Assembly: GCA_038325765.1 (NCBI GenBank)
Contig: JBBQJI010000014.1
Span: 71,131 to 135,130 of the forward strand
Source of the DNA: Xiheibacterium sp038325765
GTDB taxonomy: Bacteria; Myxococcota_A; Polyangia; Nannocystales; Nannocystaceae
Direction of reading: 5' to 3'
DNA length: 64,000 bases
Numbering within the stretch: position 1 is the stretch's first letter; the number at the start of each line of letters is the position of its first letter. This document shows, piece after piece, positions 49,825-58,658 of this stretch. Made by a program: the position numbers and the translations under genes. The notes beneath the pieces were generated by a model that searched no databases, was not told the DNA's origin, and saw only the letters and a program-made list of their open reading frames with translations.

Positions 49825-51366
49825 TCAACGCAGGCGGACGCACAGCGCGTGGCCGGCGGGCTCGGTCGTGGGATACTCGCTGGTGACGCCGGTGGCACCA
49901 TCGAACGCGATGGCCTCGTCGCCGGCGCCGTAGGTGTCGCGGGTCCAGTAGGTGCCGGCGGTGATGACCCGCGCGGCGCGGAGCTTGCGGAGCTCGCGTG
50001 CGCCGGGCAGGCGGAAGCCCTGCATGCCGTTGATGCGCCGGGACCGACAACGCCGCACCGCGTCGTCCCAGGTGGTGTCCTCGGCCACGGCGCCGCGGGT
50101 CGCCCACAGGCGACCCAGACGCACCAGCTTGCCTTCGGTGACCCCGAGCTCGAGGGCGGCGAGGTCGAGGTCGCGCCTGCTCTGCACGCCCGGTGCGGCC
50201 GGGGGCGTGGAGATCGACGGCGGTGTGGCGGTCGGTGTCTGGGGCGGCGACGCATCGGTCCCGATCGGCGCCACGTCGGTGCCAGCCGGCGCCTCGGCGG
50301 TGCCACCGGGCGTCGCGGGGGCGGGCACCGCGGGCGCCTCCGCGGGGACGGTGGGTGCGACGACAGCGGCAGGTGCGTTCGCGGAGGCAATCGTCGTCGT
50401 CGTCGTCGACTCGGGGGCCGCGGCCGTGCGCGCCGGTGCCCGGCTCGGTGCCGGCTCGGTCCGCGGCTGCAGCAGCTGCATCGCAGCCAACGCCAAGATG
50501 CCCGCGATCCCGACGCCCGCGAAGAGCAGCAACAGGCGATTGCCGCGGGGCTCGTCGAACATCGCCGATCGCGATGCGGCGGCCCGGGGAATGTGGGCAG
50601 AGCTGCCCATCATGTCCGTCGAGACCATCGAGTCCGGCATCGACGGCACCCCGGCAAGTCGACGCTCGAGCGAGCGCGTGTTGTCCTCGTCGATCACCGC
50701 CAAGGGCGCGCCGATGTCGGAGCCCACAGCTGGGGTCGCCGTGCGAGCCCCCGCGCCGGGCGTCGTGCTCGCCCCCACCCCGCTGCCCCCGATCGCGCCG
50801 CGCGGGCCACCCTGCCCGGGCGTGACGAGTGGTCGTGACGGCGGCGCGGTGACGGGACCAGGCGCAGTGCGGGGAGGCGTGGGCTCGCCGCGGGGATCCG
50901 TCGGCCGCGCCGCGACGTCGGCCCGCCGCGGTGCCATCGGCGGATCCACGAACGCCTCGACGACGTCGCGCAGATGCGAGGTCTGCGGCTCGTCGGGATC
51001 GGCACGCTCGTCGACTAGGCGCATCTCTTTGATCGCGCCGCGGATCGCCGGCAGCATCGCGAGCGGGCGCGACGGCGTGAACGAGGCCGAGATGATCCGC
51101 TGCCCGGGTCCGCTGCGCGCCGAGAACAGACCCGTGAGACGGCGCAGCGCGGCCCTGTCCAGCGCCACCGATCCGCACAGCACGAAGAGCGCGTCGGGAG
51201 CGGCGGCGTCGACCGCAGCGGTGAGCAACTCGACGTCGAACTCGATCCCCGGAACCAACTCGGGCGACAGGCCCTCACGACGCAGCTCGTCGACGACCTT
51301 CGCGAGGACGGGCTCGTCGTCCTCGGCGCAACAAATCACGATCGGGATGTCCCCGCGATGCTTCAC
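49825..51366 (-). CDS. Membrane protein with TIR-like N-terminus and Lcl/DUF1566 C-terminus
   Basis: 513 residues from a GTG at 51366. Residues 1-110 (IPIVICCAEDDEPVLAKVV, ALFVLCGSVALDRAALRRL, IISASFTPSRPLAMLPAI) resemble a TIR-like or SEFIR-type alpha/beta domain, by pattern only. A long Pro/Thr/Ala linker follows, then one membrane segment NRLLLLFAGVGIAGILALAA near 278, another Pro/Thr-rich linker, and a C-terminal Lcl_C/DUF1566 domain at about 405-510 (TWDDAVRRCRSRRINGMQGF, GTYWTRDTYGAGDEAIAFDG, GHALCVR). The topology puts the TIR-like part in the cytoplasm and the Lcl domain outside, as in a transmembrane sensor. Confidence 0.75.
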   Translation of the reverse strand: MKHRGDIPIVICCAEDDEPVLAKVVDELRREGLSPELVPGIEFDVELLTAAVDAAAPDALFVLCGSVALDRAALRRLTGLFSARSGPGQRIISASFTPSRPLAMLPAIRGAIKEMRLVDERADPDEPQTSHLRDVVEAFVDPPMAPRRADVAARPTDPRGEPTPPRTAPGPVTAPPSRPLVTPGQGGPRGAIGGSGVGASTTPGAGARTATPAVGSDIGAPLAVIDEDNTRSLERRLAGVPSMPDSMVSTDMMGSSAHIPRAAASRSAMFDEPRGNRLLLLFAGVGIAGILALAAMQLLQPRTEPAPSRAPARTAAAPESTTTTTIASANAPAAVVAPTVPAEAPAVPAPATPGGTAEAPAGTDVAPIGTDASPPQTPTATPPSISTPPAAPGVQSRRDLDLAALELGVTEGKLVRLGRLWATRGAVAEDTTWDDAVRRCRSRRINGMQGFRLPGARELRKLRAARVITAGTYWTRDTYGAGDEAIAFDGATGVTSEYPTTEPAGHALCVRLR

Positions 51367-51448
51367 GTCGACTCGATTTACCGGCGGAGACGCGCGGCGA
51401 TCCGCAGGGTATGTCCAAGCAGCACCAAAGGGGAAGTGCGGCGCCAGA

Positions 51449-51487
51449 TCCCACCCCAGGCCGCCGACAGGTCCCACCCCAGGCCGC
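51449..51487. repeat. Direct repeat pair upstream of the hydroxyacyl-CoA dehydrogenase gene
   Basis: The 16-base sequence tcccaccccaggccgc occurs at 51449-51464 and 51472-51487, 23 bases apart. It sits in the 144-base gap between divergent genes, just before the start at 51511. Two copies spaced by about two helical turns could be a regulator site; slippage is equally possible. Confidence 0.7.
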
Positions 51488-51510
51488 AAAATCGTGGCAT
51501 AACGCCGCCG

Positions 51511-52380
51511 ATGGGCGAGCTCGACGGGATCACCACGGTCGCGGTACTCGGCGCAGGCACGATGGGGCACGGGATCGCCCAGGTCGTGGCCGCAGCCGGC
51601 GTCGTGACCCGCCTCTACGACACCGACGCGGCCCGAGTGGCCGCGGGGATGCAGCGGATCGCCGACAACCTGCGCGTCGGCGTCGAGAAGAAGAAGATCG
51701 AGCCCGAGGCCCGCGACGCGACCCTCGCCCGGCTCACCGCCGCCACCGATGCGGGCGCGGCGGCCGACGGCGCCGACCTCGTGATCGAGGCGGTGCCCGA
51801 GCAGCTCGCGCTCAAGCACGCGGTGCTCGGCCTCGCCGCCAGCGCCGCCCGCCCGAACGCCATCTTGGCCACCAACACCAGCTCGCTGTCGGTCGCCGCG
51901 ATCGCGGCCGGGCTGCCGCGACCCGAGCGGGTGATCGGTACCCACTTCTTCAACCCCGTGCACCTGATGAAGCTGCTCGAGATCGTGGTGGCGGACGTCA
52001 CCGCGCCCGAGGTCGTCGCGCGCATCACGGCGTTCGGCGCCCGGCTCGGCAAGGAGTGCATCACGATCCGCGACTCACCGGGCTTCGCGACCAGCCGTCT
52101 CGGTCTGGTGATCGGGCTCGAGGCGATCCGCATGCTCGAGCAGGGCGTCGGCACGGCCGAGGACATCGACAAGGCGATGACCCTGGGCTACGGCTTCCCG
52201 ATGGGCCCGCTGCGACTGACCGATCTGGTCGGCCTCGACGTGCGGCTGTCGATCGCGGAGTACCTGAGCACCGCGCTGCCCGAGGGCACGCACTTTCGCC
52301 CGCCGGCGCTCCTGCGGCGCATGGTCGCCGAGGGCAAGCTCGGCAAGAAGAGCGGCGAAGGCTTCTACCGCTGGGGCTAG
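51511..52380 (+). CDS. 3-hydroxyacyl-CoA (3-hydroxybutyryl-CoA) dehydrogenase
   Basis: 289 residues. NAD-dependent oxidoreduction of 3-hydroxyacyl-CoA. The Rossmann motif is VAVLGAGTMGHGIAQVVA, followed by LYDTD. The middle shows DLVIEAVPEQLALKHAVL and ILATNTSSLSVAAIA. The active-site histidine is in GTHFFNPVHLMKLLEIV, the C-terminal domain has DSPGFATSRLGLVIGLEAIRML, and the segment LGYGFPMGPLRLTDLVGLDV is typical of the butyryl type. The monofunctional length fits PaaH/Hbd, and the enzyme could link to the scoAB transferase in short-chain fatty-acid or polyhydroxybutyrate metabolism. Confidence 0.94.
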   Translation: MGELDGITTVAVLGAGTMGHGIAQVVAAAGVVTRLYDTDAARVAAGMQRIADNLRVGVEKKKIEPEARDATLARLTAATDAGAAADGADLVIEAVPEQLALKHAVLGLAASAARPNAILATNTSSLSVAAIAAGLPRPERVIGTHFFNPVHLMKLLEIVVADVTAPEVVARITAFGARLGKECITIRDSPGFATSRLGLVIGLEAIRMLEQGVGTAEDIDKAMTLGYGFPMGPLRLTDLVGLDVRLSIAEYLSTALPEGTHFRPPALLRRMVAEGKLGKKSGEGFYRWG

Positions 52381-52394
52381 GCCGATGGGCCAAC

Positions 52395-52411
52395 TCGCGG
52401 CGGGCCCGCGA
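52395..52411. terminator. Short hairpin between convergent genes
   Basis: tcgcgg-cgggc-ccgcga forms a six-base perfect stem with a five-base loop directly between the hydroxyacyl-CoA dehydrogenase stop and the end of the carboxypeptidase-regulatory-like lipoprotein gene. Position suits a shared terminator; no T-run follows. Confidence 0.35.
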
Positions 52412-52858
52412 TCAGCCGGCGGGCAGCCGCACCGGCACCAGCGTCGTGCCCGGCTCGCCGAGCTTGAGGCCGCGGGCCTCGAGTCGCCGCGCGTCCTTGT
52501 AAATCGCGAGGCGGTAGCGGCCCGTCGGCGCGTCGATGACGGTGAACACGCCCTGCTCGTCGGTCAGCGTCAGGATGCGGACGCCGGGTCCGTCGCCGTC
52601 GTCACGCTCGAGGAAGACCGCCGCCCGCGACAGCGGCGCCGACGTGTCGGCCGCAGTCACCTGCCCGACCAGACAGGAGCGCACATCGGCGCAGCGCGCC
52701 GCGATGAAGGTGACGCCGCCACGACCCGACGGGGACGCCACCTGTGGCAGGCCACCCGGCTGCACGCAGGCCACGGTGGCGACGCACGCCGCGGCATGAA
52801 GAACGATGCGCCGCGCCGCCGCACCCGCACACCGCGTCGCACCCACGAGCCGTTGCAT
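52412..52858 (-). CDS. Lipoprotein with carboxypeptidase-regulatory-like domain
   Basis: 148 residues from the ATG at 52858. The signal peptide ends in lipobox VATVAC. The folded part begins CLVGQVTAADTSAPLSRAAVFLE and continues TLTDEQGVFTVIDAPTGRYRLAIYKDARRLEARGL, the pattern of a small beta-sandwich carboxypeptidase regulatory-like (CarboxypepD_reg) domain. Such domains bind or stabilise rather than catalyse. Two cysteines, in ARCADVRSC, may form a disulfide. Confidence 0.78.
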   Translation of the reverse strand: MQRLVGATRCAGAAARRIVLHAAACVATVACVQPGGLPQVASPSGRGGVTFIAARCADVRSCLVGQVTAADTSAPLSRAAVFLERDDGDGPGVRILTLTDEQGVFTVIDAPTGRYRLAIYKDARRLEARGLKLGEPGTTLVPVRLPAG

Positions 52859-52986
52859 CGCCACGCATCGTACAACGTGGGGGCCACAGGCGGGCTTTCA
52901 GCGCAGCGGTCCCACGCCCGGGCATGGTTTCGCGCGCCGAGCCGGTTTGCGCGGGCCCAGGAGGCCGCGTAGGCTGGGCGGTACTC

Positions 52987-53727
52987 ATGGTCGGAATTCG
53001 TCGCGCCCTCGCCATGCTCTTGCTCGGCTTCTACGTCACCCAGTTCGCCATGACGGCGTGGCTGGGTCCCGACGAGATGTTCGCGGCGTACCTCGGCCTC
53101 GCGCTGTGCTACGGCCTGGCCTTCGTCGGTCTCGGCGCCGAATGGTTCTGGGGTCGGTGGTTCGCGATGGGCGTCGGCAACTTCGGATCGCTCCTGTTGC
53201 TGGTGCTGTTCAAGGTCGGGCTCGAGCCGCTCATCGCGTTCTTCGGCTTGACCCACCTCATCATCGCCGTCTTCTTGCTCGGCGAGGGCATGGCGGCGCG
53301 GTACGAGCACTCCGAGGCGACTGCCGAGCGTTGGAACTTCCAAGAGGAGTCGCTGATGCTGATGCGACGCGCGACGTTGTCGGCCGGCAGCACGCTCCCG
53401 TTTCTGATCCTCTACGCCCTGGCGCCGCGGCCCGAGCTCGCGCAGCTCGCTGCGTTGGGCCTGGGTGCGGTTGGGCTCGTCGCCCTGCTGCGCGGCCGGA
53501 CGTGGGGCGCCTTCGCCTTCGGCGGTGCCGGCATTGTGGCGCTGTTCGACGCCGCCGGCGCCTTCGGCGTGCCGCCGGTGGGCTACCTGTTGCTGTCGCC
53601 GTCGGGCGGCCTGATCATCCATGGCGCTGCATTCGCGTGGCTCGCCGCGCTGGTGCTGCTGGTGCCGCTGGGCCTCGCGCCGGCGTGCATCCGCTTCCTT
53701 CGGCTTCGCCGGCGCGCGGTGGCCTGA
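52987..53727 (+). CDS. Polytopic membrane protein of unknown function
   Basis: 246 residues starting MVGIRRALAMLLLGF. Eight or so hydrophobic segments are evident and the protein ends in a basic cluster (CIRFLRLRRRAVA). The cytoplasmic loop AARYEHSEATAERWNFQEES is the only long hydrophilic part. No motif is recognised. It converges on pssA, 20 bases away. Confidence 0.75.
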   Translation: MVGIRRALAMLLLGFYVTQFAMTAWLGPDEMFAAYLGLALCYGLAFVGLGAEWFWGRWFAMGVGNFGSLLLLVLFKVGLEPLIAFFGLTHLIIAVFLLGEGMAARYEHSEATAERWNFQEESLMLMRRATLSAGSTLPFLILYALAPRPELAQLAALGLGAVGLVALLRGRTWGAFAFGGAGIVALFDAAGAFGVPPVGYLLLSPSGGLIIHGAAFAWLAALVLLVPLGLAPACIRFLRLRRRAVA

Positions 53728-53746
53728 ACCGCCCGGCGCACCGTCT

Positions 53747-54598
53747 TCATCGGCGCGTGCGGAGCGGGCCGGGATCCGGCAGCACGGGCGGCGGCGTCAG
53801 CGAGCGGGCACGCTCCGAGAGCTGACTCCACAGCAGCGACATGATGAGCCATGACGTGGGCATGAGCGCCATGTACTCCGGCATCACCCGGGCGATGCCA
53901 CAGACGAAGCCCGAGAGCACCGAGGCCATCAGCACGATCGTGACCGTGCGGCTGGGCCGGGAGACGAGCTTGGGGATCGGCAGGTTCGAGGCCATGAGAA
54001 AGGCCCCCGCGATCATCACGGCGGGCACGTAGCTCCACACGGCTGGCGGCACCGTCCAGTCCCCCAGGATCTTGGGGCCACCGAACGGCTCGAAGTGCAC
54101 CGGGGCGCCCGGTCCCGAGTACTTGGCGAGCACCAGGTACCAGATCGCGAAGCTGCCGGCGGCCAACGTGGTGGGCACGCCGAAGAAGACCTTCGGCGCG
54201 TCGGGCTGCTCGGCGACGACGTTGAACTTGGCCAACCGGAAGATGTTGGCGAGCGCCCATAGCCCGCAGGCCGCCATGAGGACCGCGCGGCCGGTGCCAT
54301 CGGCGAAGCCGATCGCGGTCGCGTCCTCGAGCGTGACGAACACCAGGAACGCCGGGACGATCCCGAAGTTCAGCGCGTCCGCGAAGGAGTCCATCTGCAC
54401 GCCGAAGTCGCTGGTGGCGCGCAGCGAACGGGCGACCAGGCCATCGAGGCGATCCGTGAGCACGGCCCAGATGACGAGCCAAGCGCCATCGGTGTAGCGG
54501 TGCTCGTAGCACGCGACGAGCGCCATCAACCCGAAGCACATGCCCAGGGCCGTGACCAGGTTCGGTGCGACATAACGCAGGAATCGGTGCAGCGGCAT
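53747..54598 (-). CDS. pssA: CDP-diacylglycerol-serine O-phosphatidyltransferase
   Basis: 283 residues. The CDP-alcohol phosphatidyltransferase signature D-G-x2-A-R-x8-G-x3-D-x3-D is present around residue 52 as DGLVARS...FGVQMDSFAD. Eight or so membrane helices follow, with NFGIVPAFLVF and ANIFRLAKFNV typical of the PssA type II branch. It makes phosphatidylserine, the precursor of phosphatidylethanolamine, at the inner membrane. The ATG at 54598 is chosen because upstream codons are Arg/Pro-rich. Confidence 0.92.
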   Translation of the reverse strand: MPLHRFLRYVAPNLVTALGMCFGLMALVACYEHRYTDGAWLVIWAVLTDRLDGLVARSLRATSDFGVQMDSFADALNFGIVPAFLVFVTLEDATAIGFADGTGRAVLMAACGLWALANIFRLAKFNVVAEQPDAPKVFFGVPTTLAAGSFAIWYLVLAKYSGPGAPVHFEPFGGPKILGDWTVPPAVWSYVPAVMIAGAFLMASNLPIPKLVSRPSRTVTIVLMASVLSGFVCGIARVMPEYMALMPTSWLIMSLLWSQLSERARSLTPPPVLPDPGPLRTRR

Positions 54599-54882
54599 CG
54601 GGGTGGGCCGTATCTGAACAACGTTGGGGGACGCTGCGCAAGTCGGCAGCGGACAAATCGCGAAGCGCTGGCGTGATGCCCCGGCTCGGTGCGGTGGGGC
54701 GCCGCTGGCGCGATGGCGCGTCCTTGCCGCGTGCGGCGCGTGCGGGACGATCGGGCAACGCGGGGCGCCGCGGCCCGATCGCGGACCGTCGCCGCGGCGC
54801 AGCCGCAACGCACCGGGCATTCGCGCGCACCCGTGGACCGAACGCGTGTGGCCGCGCCCGCCGCCCGCACTACGAAGCAGGC
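54599..54882. promoter_or_regulatory. Divergent gap between pssA and the GT-B-like gene
   Basis: About 284 bases holding both promoters. No small gene, RNA or repeat is recognisable. The sequence is rich in CG-only runs, and open frames on both strands are composition artefacts. Confidence 0.4.
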
Positions 54883-55827
54883 GTGCGACTGCTCGTCTTG
54901 GCCCGTCACGATCTCGGCGGCGCGTGGTGTCATCTCTCCACGGTCCTGCGCCAGCAAGGCGTGGTCGACGCCCGCGTCGTGACCTTCGCCCACGACCCCG
55001 CGACAGGCTGGCCCGTCGACATCGCTGACGTCTTCGACGGCGGTCAGGAGCTCGAGCACCTGCTGCTCGACGCCGACGCGTACCACCTCGTGGATCTGTT
55101 GCCCGGTGATGTGACGCTGTTCGATGGCGTAGTGGGGCGACGTTGTGCGCAGGGCCGCGTGCAGGTGAGCCTGCAGCTCGACGCGCGACCGTCGGCCGCG
55201 GTGGCGCGCGAGGTCGAGCAGCTCGCGGGGCAGCACGGCTGGCCCGTGGTCTCGACCCGTCCCAATACCGTCCCGTCGGCCGAGTTCATCGCCCCGTTCA
55301 TCCCCGTGTGGCGGGCCCAGTGGCAGCCGGTGTGTGCGGGCACCCGCGACCGCACCCGTAACGGCGAGCGCGTCGTGATCGCCAGCTGCGACGGAAGGTT
55401 GCGCGACGAGGCGCGCCTCGAGACCCTGGTCGATCGCGCCGAAGCAGCCGCGTCGCGCCTCGCAGACGTCCGCGTCGAGGTGCTCGAAGGGCGTCCCCAT
55501 CCGCTCGTCCTGCAGCGACAGCGTCGCAGTCACCTCGCGCTGCACGGCGACGATGGGATCGGCAGGGCGAGCCTCGAGTCCCTCGCGCAGGGCGTGGCGA
55601 CCGTCGCCGAGCTGTCGGCGGCCGACCACGAGGCGTGGACCCGCCTCGCCGGCGCGCCGCCGCCCGTCATCGCACCCCACGACCTCGAGGCCGTCATCGC
55701 CGAGCTCCCCTACGTCGCGGAGGATCCTGCCCGGCGCCGCTGGGCCGAGGCCGCCGCCTCGCCGCGACGCTGGATCGATCGCAGCCGCGCGTGGTGGCGC
55801 AGCGGCTCGTCCCGCCGTGCCGCGTGA
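54883..55827 (+). CDS. GT-B-like (glycosyltransferase-like) protein
   Basis: 314 residues from a GTG at 54883 (VRLLVLARHDLGGAWCHLS). The start resembles the first strand-glycine-helix unit of GT-B glycosyltransferases. The later GDDGIGRASLESLAQGVATVAELSAAD resembles their nucleotide-sugar segment, where a serine/glutamate near SLESLA would contact the donor. The middle (ERVVIASCDGRLRDEARLETLV) is where the second Rossmann domain would begin. Several usual residues are missing, so this may be a degenerate or divergent member. Function uncertain. Confidence 0.6.
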   Translation: MRLLVLARHDLGGAWCHLSTVLRQQGVVDARVVTFAHDPATGWPVDIADVFDGGQELEHLLLDADAYHLVDLLPGDVTLFDGVVGRRCAQGRVQVSLQLDARPSAAVAREVEQLAGQHGWPVVSTRPNTVPSAEFIAPFIPVWRAQWQPVCAGTRDRTRNGERVVIASCDGRLRDEARLETLVDRAEAAASRLADVRVEVLEGRPHPLVLQRQRRSHLALHGDDGIGRASLESLAQGVATVAELSAADHEAWTRLAGAPPPVIAPHDLEAVIAELPYVAEDPARRRWAEAAASPRRWIDRSRAWWRSGSSRRAA

Positions 55828-55843
55828 CGGGGCGCCGCGTGCG

Positions 55844-56359
55844 TCAGCCACCGAACAGCTCGTCGAGTAGCGCTTGCGAGGCTACGGTGAGCAACGCGAA
55901 CGTCGACGCGTAGGCCTCGGGCCCGCGGCGCACCGGGTCAGGCACGTCGGCGCCCGTCCCCGTCGCCCCCGGGTCGACGACGTGCCGCAGCAATCGCAGG
56001 CGCGCCTTGCCCTGCTGCACCGGCCCGAACGCCGAGAGCCGCCGCAGTCGCTGGAGATCCTCGAGGTTGGCGCGGTCCATCGCCAAGATGTGATCGAACC
56101 GGTGGAGATCCTCGGGCCGGACGCCGCGCGATCGCTGCGCCGTCAGATCGATCCCGTGCTCGGCGGCGATGGCGATCGAGTGGGGGTGCGGCGCCATGCC
56201 GCCCTCGGCCCAGCACCCCGCGCTGTCGACGACGACGCGATCGCCGAGCCCGCGGGCCTGGGCCATGGCGGCGAAGATCCCCTCGCACAGCGGCGATCGG
56301 CACAGGTTGGCGTGACACACGAACAGCACGCCGACAGGCGAAGTGACGACGTCGACCAC
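55844..56359 (-). CDS. Low-molecular-weight protein tyrosine phosphatase
   Basis: 171 residues from a GTG at 56359, two bases after the upstream lipoprotein stop. The P-loop CX5R motif reads FVCHANLCRSPLCEG near residue 14. VDSAGCWAEGGMAPHPHS follows, and the general-acid DP is in VVDPGATGTGADVPDPV near the C-terminus. Such enzymes dephosphorylate tyrosine kinases of exopolysaccharide export, or arsenate-related targets. The final FALLTVASQALLDEL helix is typical. Cytosolic. Confidence 0.92.
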   Translation of the reverse strand: MVDVVTSPVGVLFVCHANLCRSPLCEGIFAAMAQARGLGDRVVVDSAGCWAEGGMAPHPHSIAIAAEHGIDLTAQRSRGVRPEDLHRFDHILAMDRANLEDLQRLRRLSAFGPVQQGKARLRLLRHVVDPGATGTGADVPDPVRRGPEAYASTFALLTVASQALLDELFGG

Positions 56360-56361
56360 AC

Positions 56362-57147
56362 TCAGCCCTCGAGGAGCTTGCGGACCTCGGGGTCGTCTTT
56401 GACGATCTCCCACATCGGATCGAAGTCGACCTGCGTGAGCAGCTTCTTGCCGCCGCGCGCCTTGACCTGCGTCAGCAGCTCGCGGGTCGCGTCGACGTCG
56501 CCGCCGTTGGCGGATTGCTTGGCGAGGTTGAACACCGGCTCGGGGAATTTCTTGTCCTTGTCGGCCGCCCACTCGAAGAAGATCTTGGCGCGATCGGGGG
56601 TCGCGAACAGCTTCTCGCCGCGGGTGTTGGCGGCCTTGGCGACGTCGCGGAGCTTCGCGCCCGTGGTCTCGAGCTCGGCGAGCGCCTCGAGTGCACGGGC
56701 GTCGGTGGTCTTGGCGTTGGCGATCTCTTTTCGTAGCGCGGCGGGATCGACGGCCGGCGTGCCGCCGTCGTCGGCCTCGGCGTCGGCGCCTTCCGCTGCG
56801 GCGCCTTCCGCTGCTGCTGCTGCTGCGCCTTCCGCTGCTGCGCCCTCCGCTGCGGCTGCTGCTGCGCCTTCCGCTGCTGCGCCTTCCGCTGCGGCTGCAT
56901 CGGCTGCTGCTGCGCCATCCGCCTTCGCATCGCCACCGTCGAGGGCGACGTCACCGCCACCCGCGGGCGGCGCCCCGTCGTCGAACGCGATCGACTTGCC
57001 GGGCAGCGGCTTCTCGGCGCTACCGACGGGCTTGCCTTCGTTGGTGCCACCGCAGGCGACGACGAGCGCGATCAACGGACCGACCAACGGACCGACGAGC
57101 GCGATGCGGGGAAGCGAGAGAGCGTTGAACCGGGTGCCCGTCGACAT
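56362..57147 (-). CDS. Lipoprotein with long Ala/Glu/Gly repeat and TPR-like end
   Basis: 261 residues. The lipobox is ALVVAC in the signal peptide. Residues about 70-115 are a repetitive tract of AAEG and AAAAAAEG units. The DNA shows the corresponding gctgctgcgccttccgct repeat at about 56770-56910, which is likely unstable by slippage. The C-terminal 110 residues are helical (AALRKEIANAKTTDARAL, then FEWAADKDKKFPEPVFNLAK, then WEIVKDDPEVRKLLEG) and look like two to three TPR-like units, perhaps a tethered scaffold. It is followed immediately by the tyrosine phosphatase, with which it forms an operon. Confidence 0.8.
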   Translation of the reverse strand: MSTGTRFNALSLPRIALVGPLVGPLIALVVACGGTNEGKPVGSAEKPLPGKSIAFDDGAPPAGGGDVALDGGDAKADGAAAADAAAAEGAAAEGAAAAAAEGAAAEGAAAAAAEGAAAEGADAEADDGGTPAVDPAALRKEIANAKTTDARALEALAELETTGAKLRDVAKAANTRGEKLFATPDRAKIFFEWAADKDKKFPEPVFNLAKQSANGGDVDATRELLTQVKARGGKKLLTQVDFDPMWEIVKDDPEVRKLLEG

Positions 57148-57233
57148 GCGGAAGAGAGTGTACCGCCACTTCCTGCGCGCCCGATCGATCCGTCTGGCGC
57201 CCTCGCCTGTATCCGCATCGGCGGACCTGACGT

Positions 57234-58658
57234 ATGCTCGCGATGCCCATGGTTTCTGCGGCTCTCCTCGCGCTGGCATTCGCTTCCGTACCCGACACCG
57301 GGCCCAACTCCGCCCTCCCCGCGCCCGTCGCCGACCGCGGCGAGTCGGCGGCGCCGGATCCGGCCCTGGAGGCCGAGGTCCGCAAGATCTTCGAAGACGC
57401 GTGCACGATGTGCCACTCGGCCGGCGGCGATCCCAACGATCCCGGCGAGCTCGATCTCGAGTCCTCGCCCATGACGCTGGTCGGCAAGAAGTCGGTGGTG
57501 GTCGACAAGATGATGGTTGTCCCCGGCGATCCCGGCGCCAGCTACCTCATCGACAAGCTCTACGGCACCGCGGCGATGAAGGGCGATCTGATGCCGCAGG
57601 GCATGGACCCGCTCACCAAGGAGCAGCTCGCGGCGGTCAACGCCTGGATCCTCGCGCTGCCCACCGACGCCAGCGCGCCGCCTGCCGTCGGTGCTGGGGA
57701 TGGTGACACGGGCGCAGCGCCGGAACCCCCCGAGCGCCGTCCAAAGCCGTTCCACGGCACCGATCAGATCGTGCTGCCGACCACCTCGACGCTGGGTAAG
57801 CGCGTGCTGCAGTACCGCATCGATCACCGCTTCGGCCGCATCGGCACCGAGCGCGGCGCCTTCGGCCTCGACGCCGGCGTGGTCATGAGCATGGGCCTGC
57901 AGTACGGCATCCTCGACGGCTGGGACGTGCGACTGCGCCGCGGCAACTCGCGCAAGGCGTGGGAGCTCGGCACCAAGTACGTGCCCGTGCGCCAAGAGGC
58001 CGGCATGCCGCTGTCGTTCGGCATGATGGGGTCGGTCGACTTCTTCCGCGACTTCGACGTCGCGAACCCGTGGTCGGGCAACTTCATCGCGATGCTCTCG
58101 CGGCTGTGGTTCGAGCGGTGGGCCACCATGTTGACCCTCGGCTACCATTTGCGCACCAACCACAACCCGCGTCCGACCGTCGACTTCGGGGACGGCGACG
58201 GCCCCGTGTTGGTGAAGGACACCCGCGACACCATGACGCTCGGCCTCGCCACCAGCGTGTACCTCGGCAAGCGCAAGCAGTTCGGCATCGACCTCGAATG
58301 GTTGCTGCCGATCCCCGCCGGCGGCACCCCCGATCGCTTCTACTACCGTGGCGGCGACGCCGACCCCAATGGCAGCAAGATCGGCGCGTGGGGCATCGGC
58401 GGCTCGTACACCACGGGCAAGCACTTCTTCCAGGTGTTCTTCACCAACAACCGCGAGATCCACACCAACCTCGCTGCGGCCGGCGGTCAGAGCGGCAACC
58501 CGTTTCAGACCGAGGGAGTCGACAGCAACAACCCCTTCCACAAGGCCAATTTCTTCCTCGGCTTCAACCTGGGTCGCAACTTCACCATGGGCAAACGGGT
58601 CGACGCTGCACGGGAGAAACGCAAGGCGAAGAAGGCCGGCACGAAGGAGGCAGAGTGA
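57234..58658 (+). CDS. Cytochrome-c domain fused to DUF5777-type beta-barrel
   Basis: 474 residues. After a signal peptide (ALLALAFASV) comes a single cytochrome-c-like domain with CTMCHSAGG near residue 57 and a distal methionine candidate in LMPQGMDPLT. A Gly/Pro/Ala linker leads from about 160 to a C-terminal 300-residue barrel. Its strands include FGRIGTERGAFGLDAGVVMSMG, DFDVANPWSGNFIAMLSRLWFERWATML and HFFQVFFTNNREI, the pattern of DUF5777 outer-membrane proteins. The whole may couple heme-based electron transfer to an outer-membrane channel. It ends at the start of a modified-heme lipoprotein. Confidence 0.85.
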   Translation: MLAMPMVSAALLALAFASVPDTGPNSALPAPVADRGESAAPDPALEAEVRKIFEDACTMCHSAGGDPNDPGELDLESSPMTLVGKKSVVVDKMMVVPGDPGASYLIDKLYGTAAMKGDLMPQGMDPLTKEQLAAVNAWILALPTDASAPPAVGAGDGDTGAAPEPPERRPKPFHGTDQIVLPTTSTLGKRVLQYRIDHRFGRIGTERGAFGLDAGVVMSMGLQYGILDGWDVRLRRGNSRKAWELGTKYVPVRQEAGMPLSFGMMGSVDFFRDFDVANPWSGNFIAMLSRLWFERWATMLTLGYHLRTNHNPRPTVDFGDGDGPVLVKDTRDTMTLGLATSVYLGKRKQFGIDLEWLLPIPAGGTPDRFYYRGGDADPNGSKIGAWGIGGSYTTGKHFFQVFFTNNREIHTNLAAAGGQSGNPFQTEGVDSNNPFHKANFFLGFNLGRNFTMGKRVDAAREKRKAKKAGTKEAE

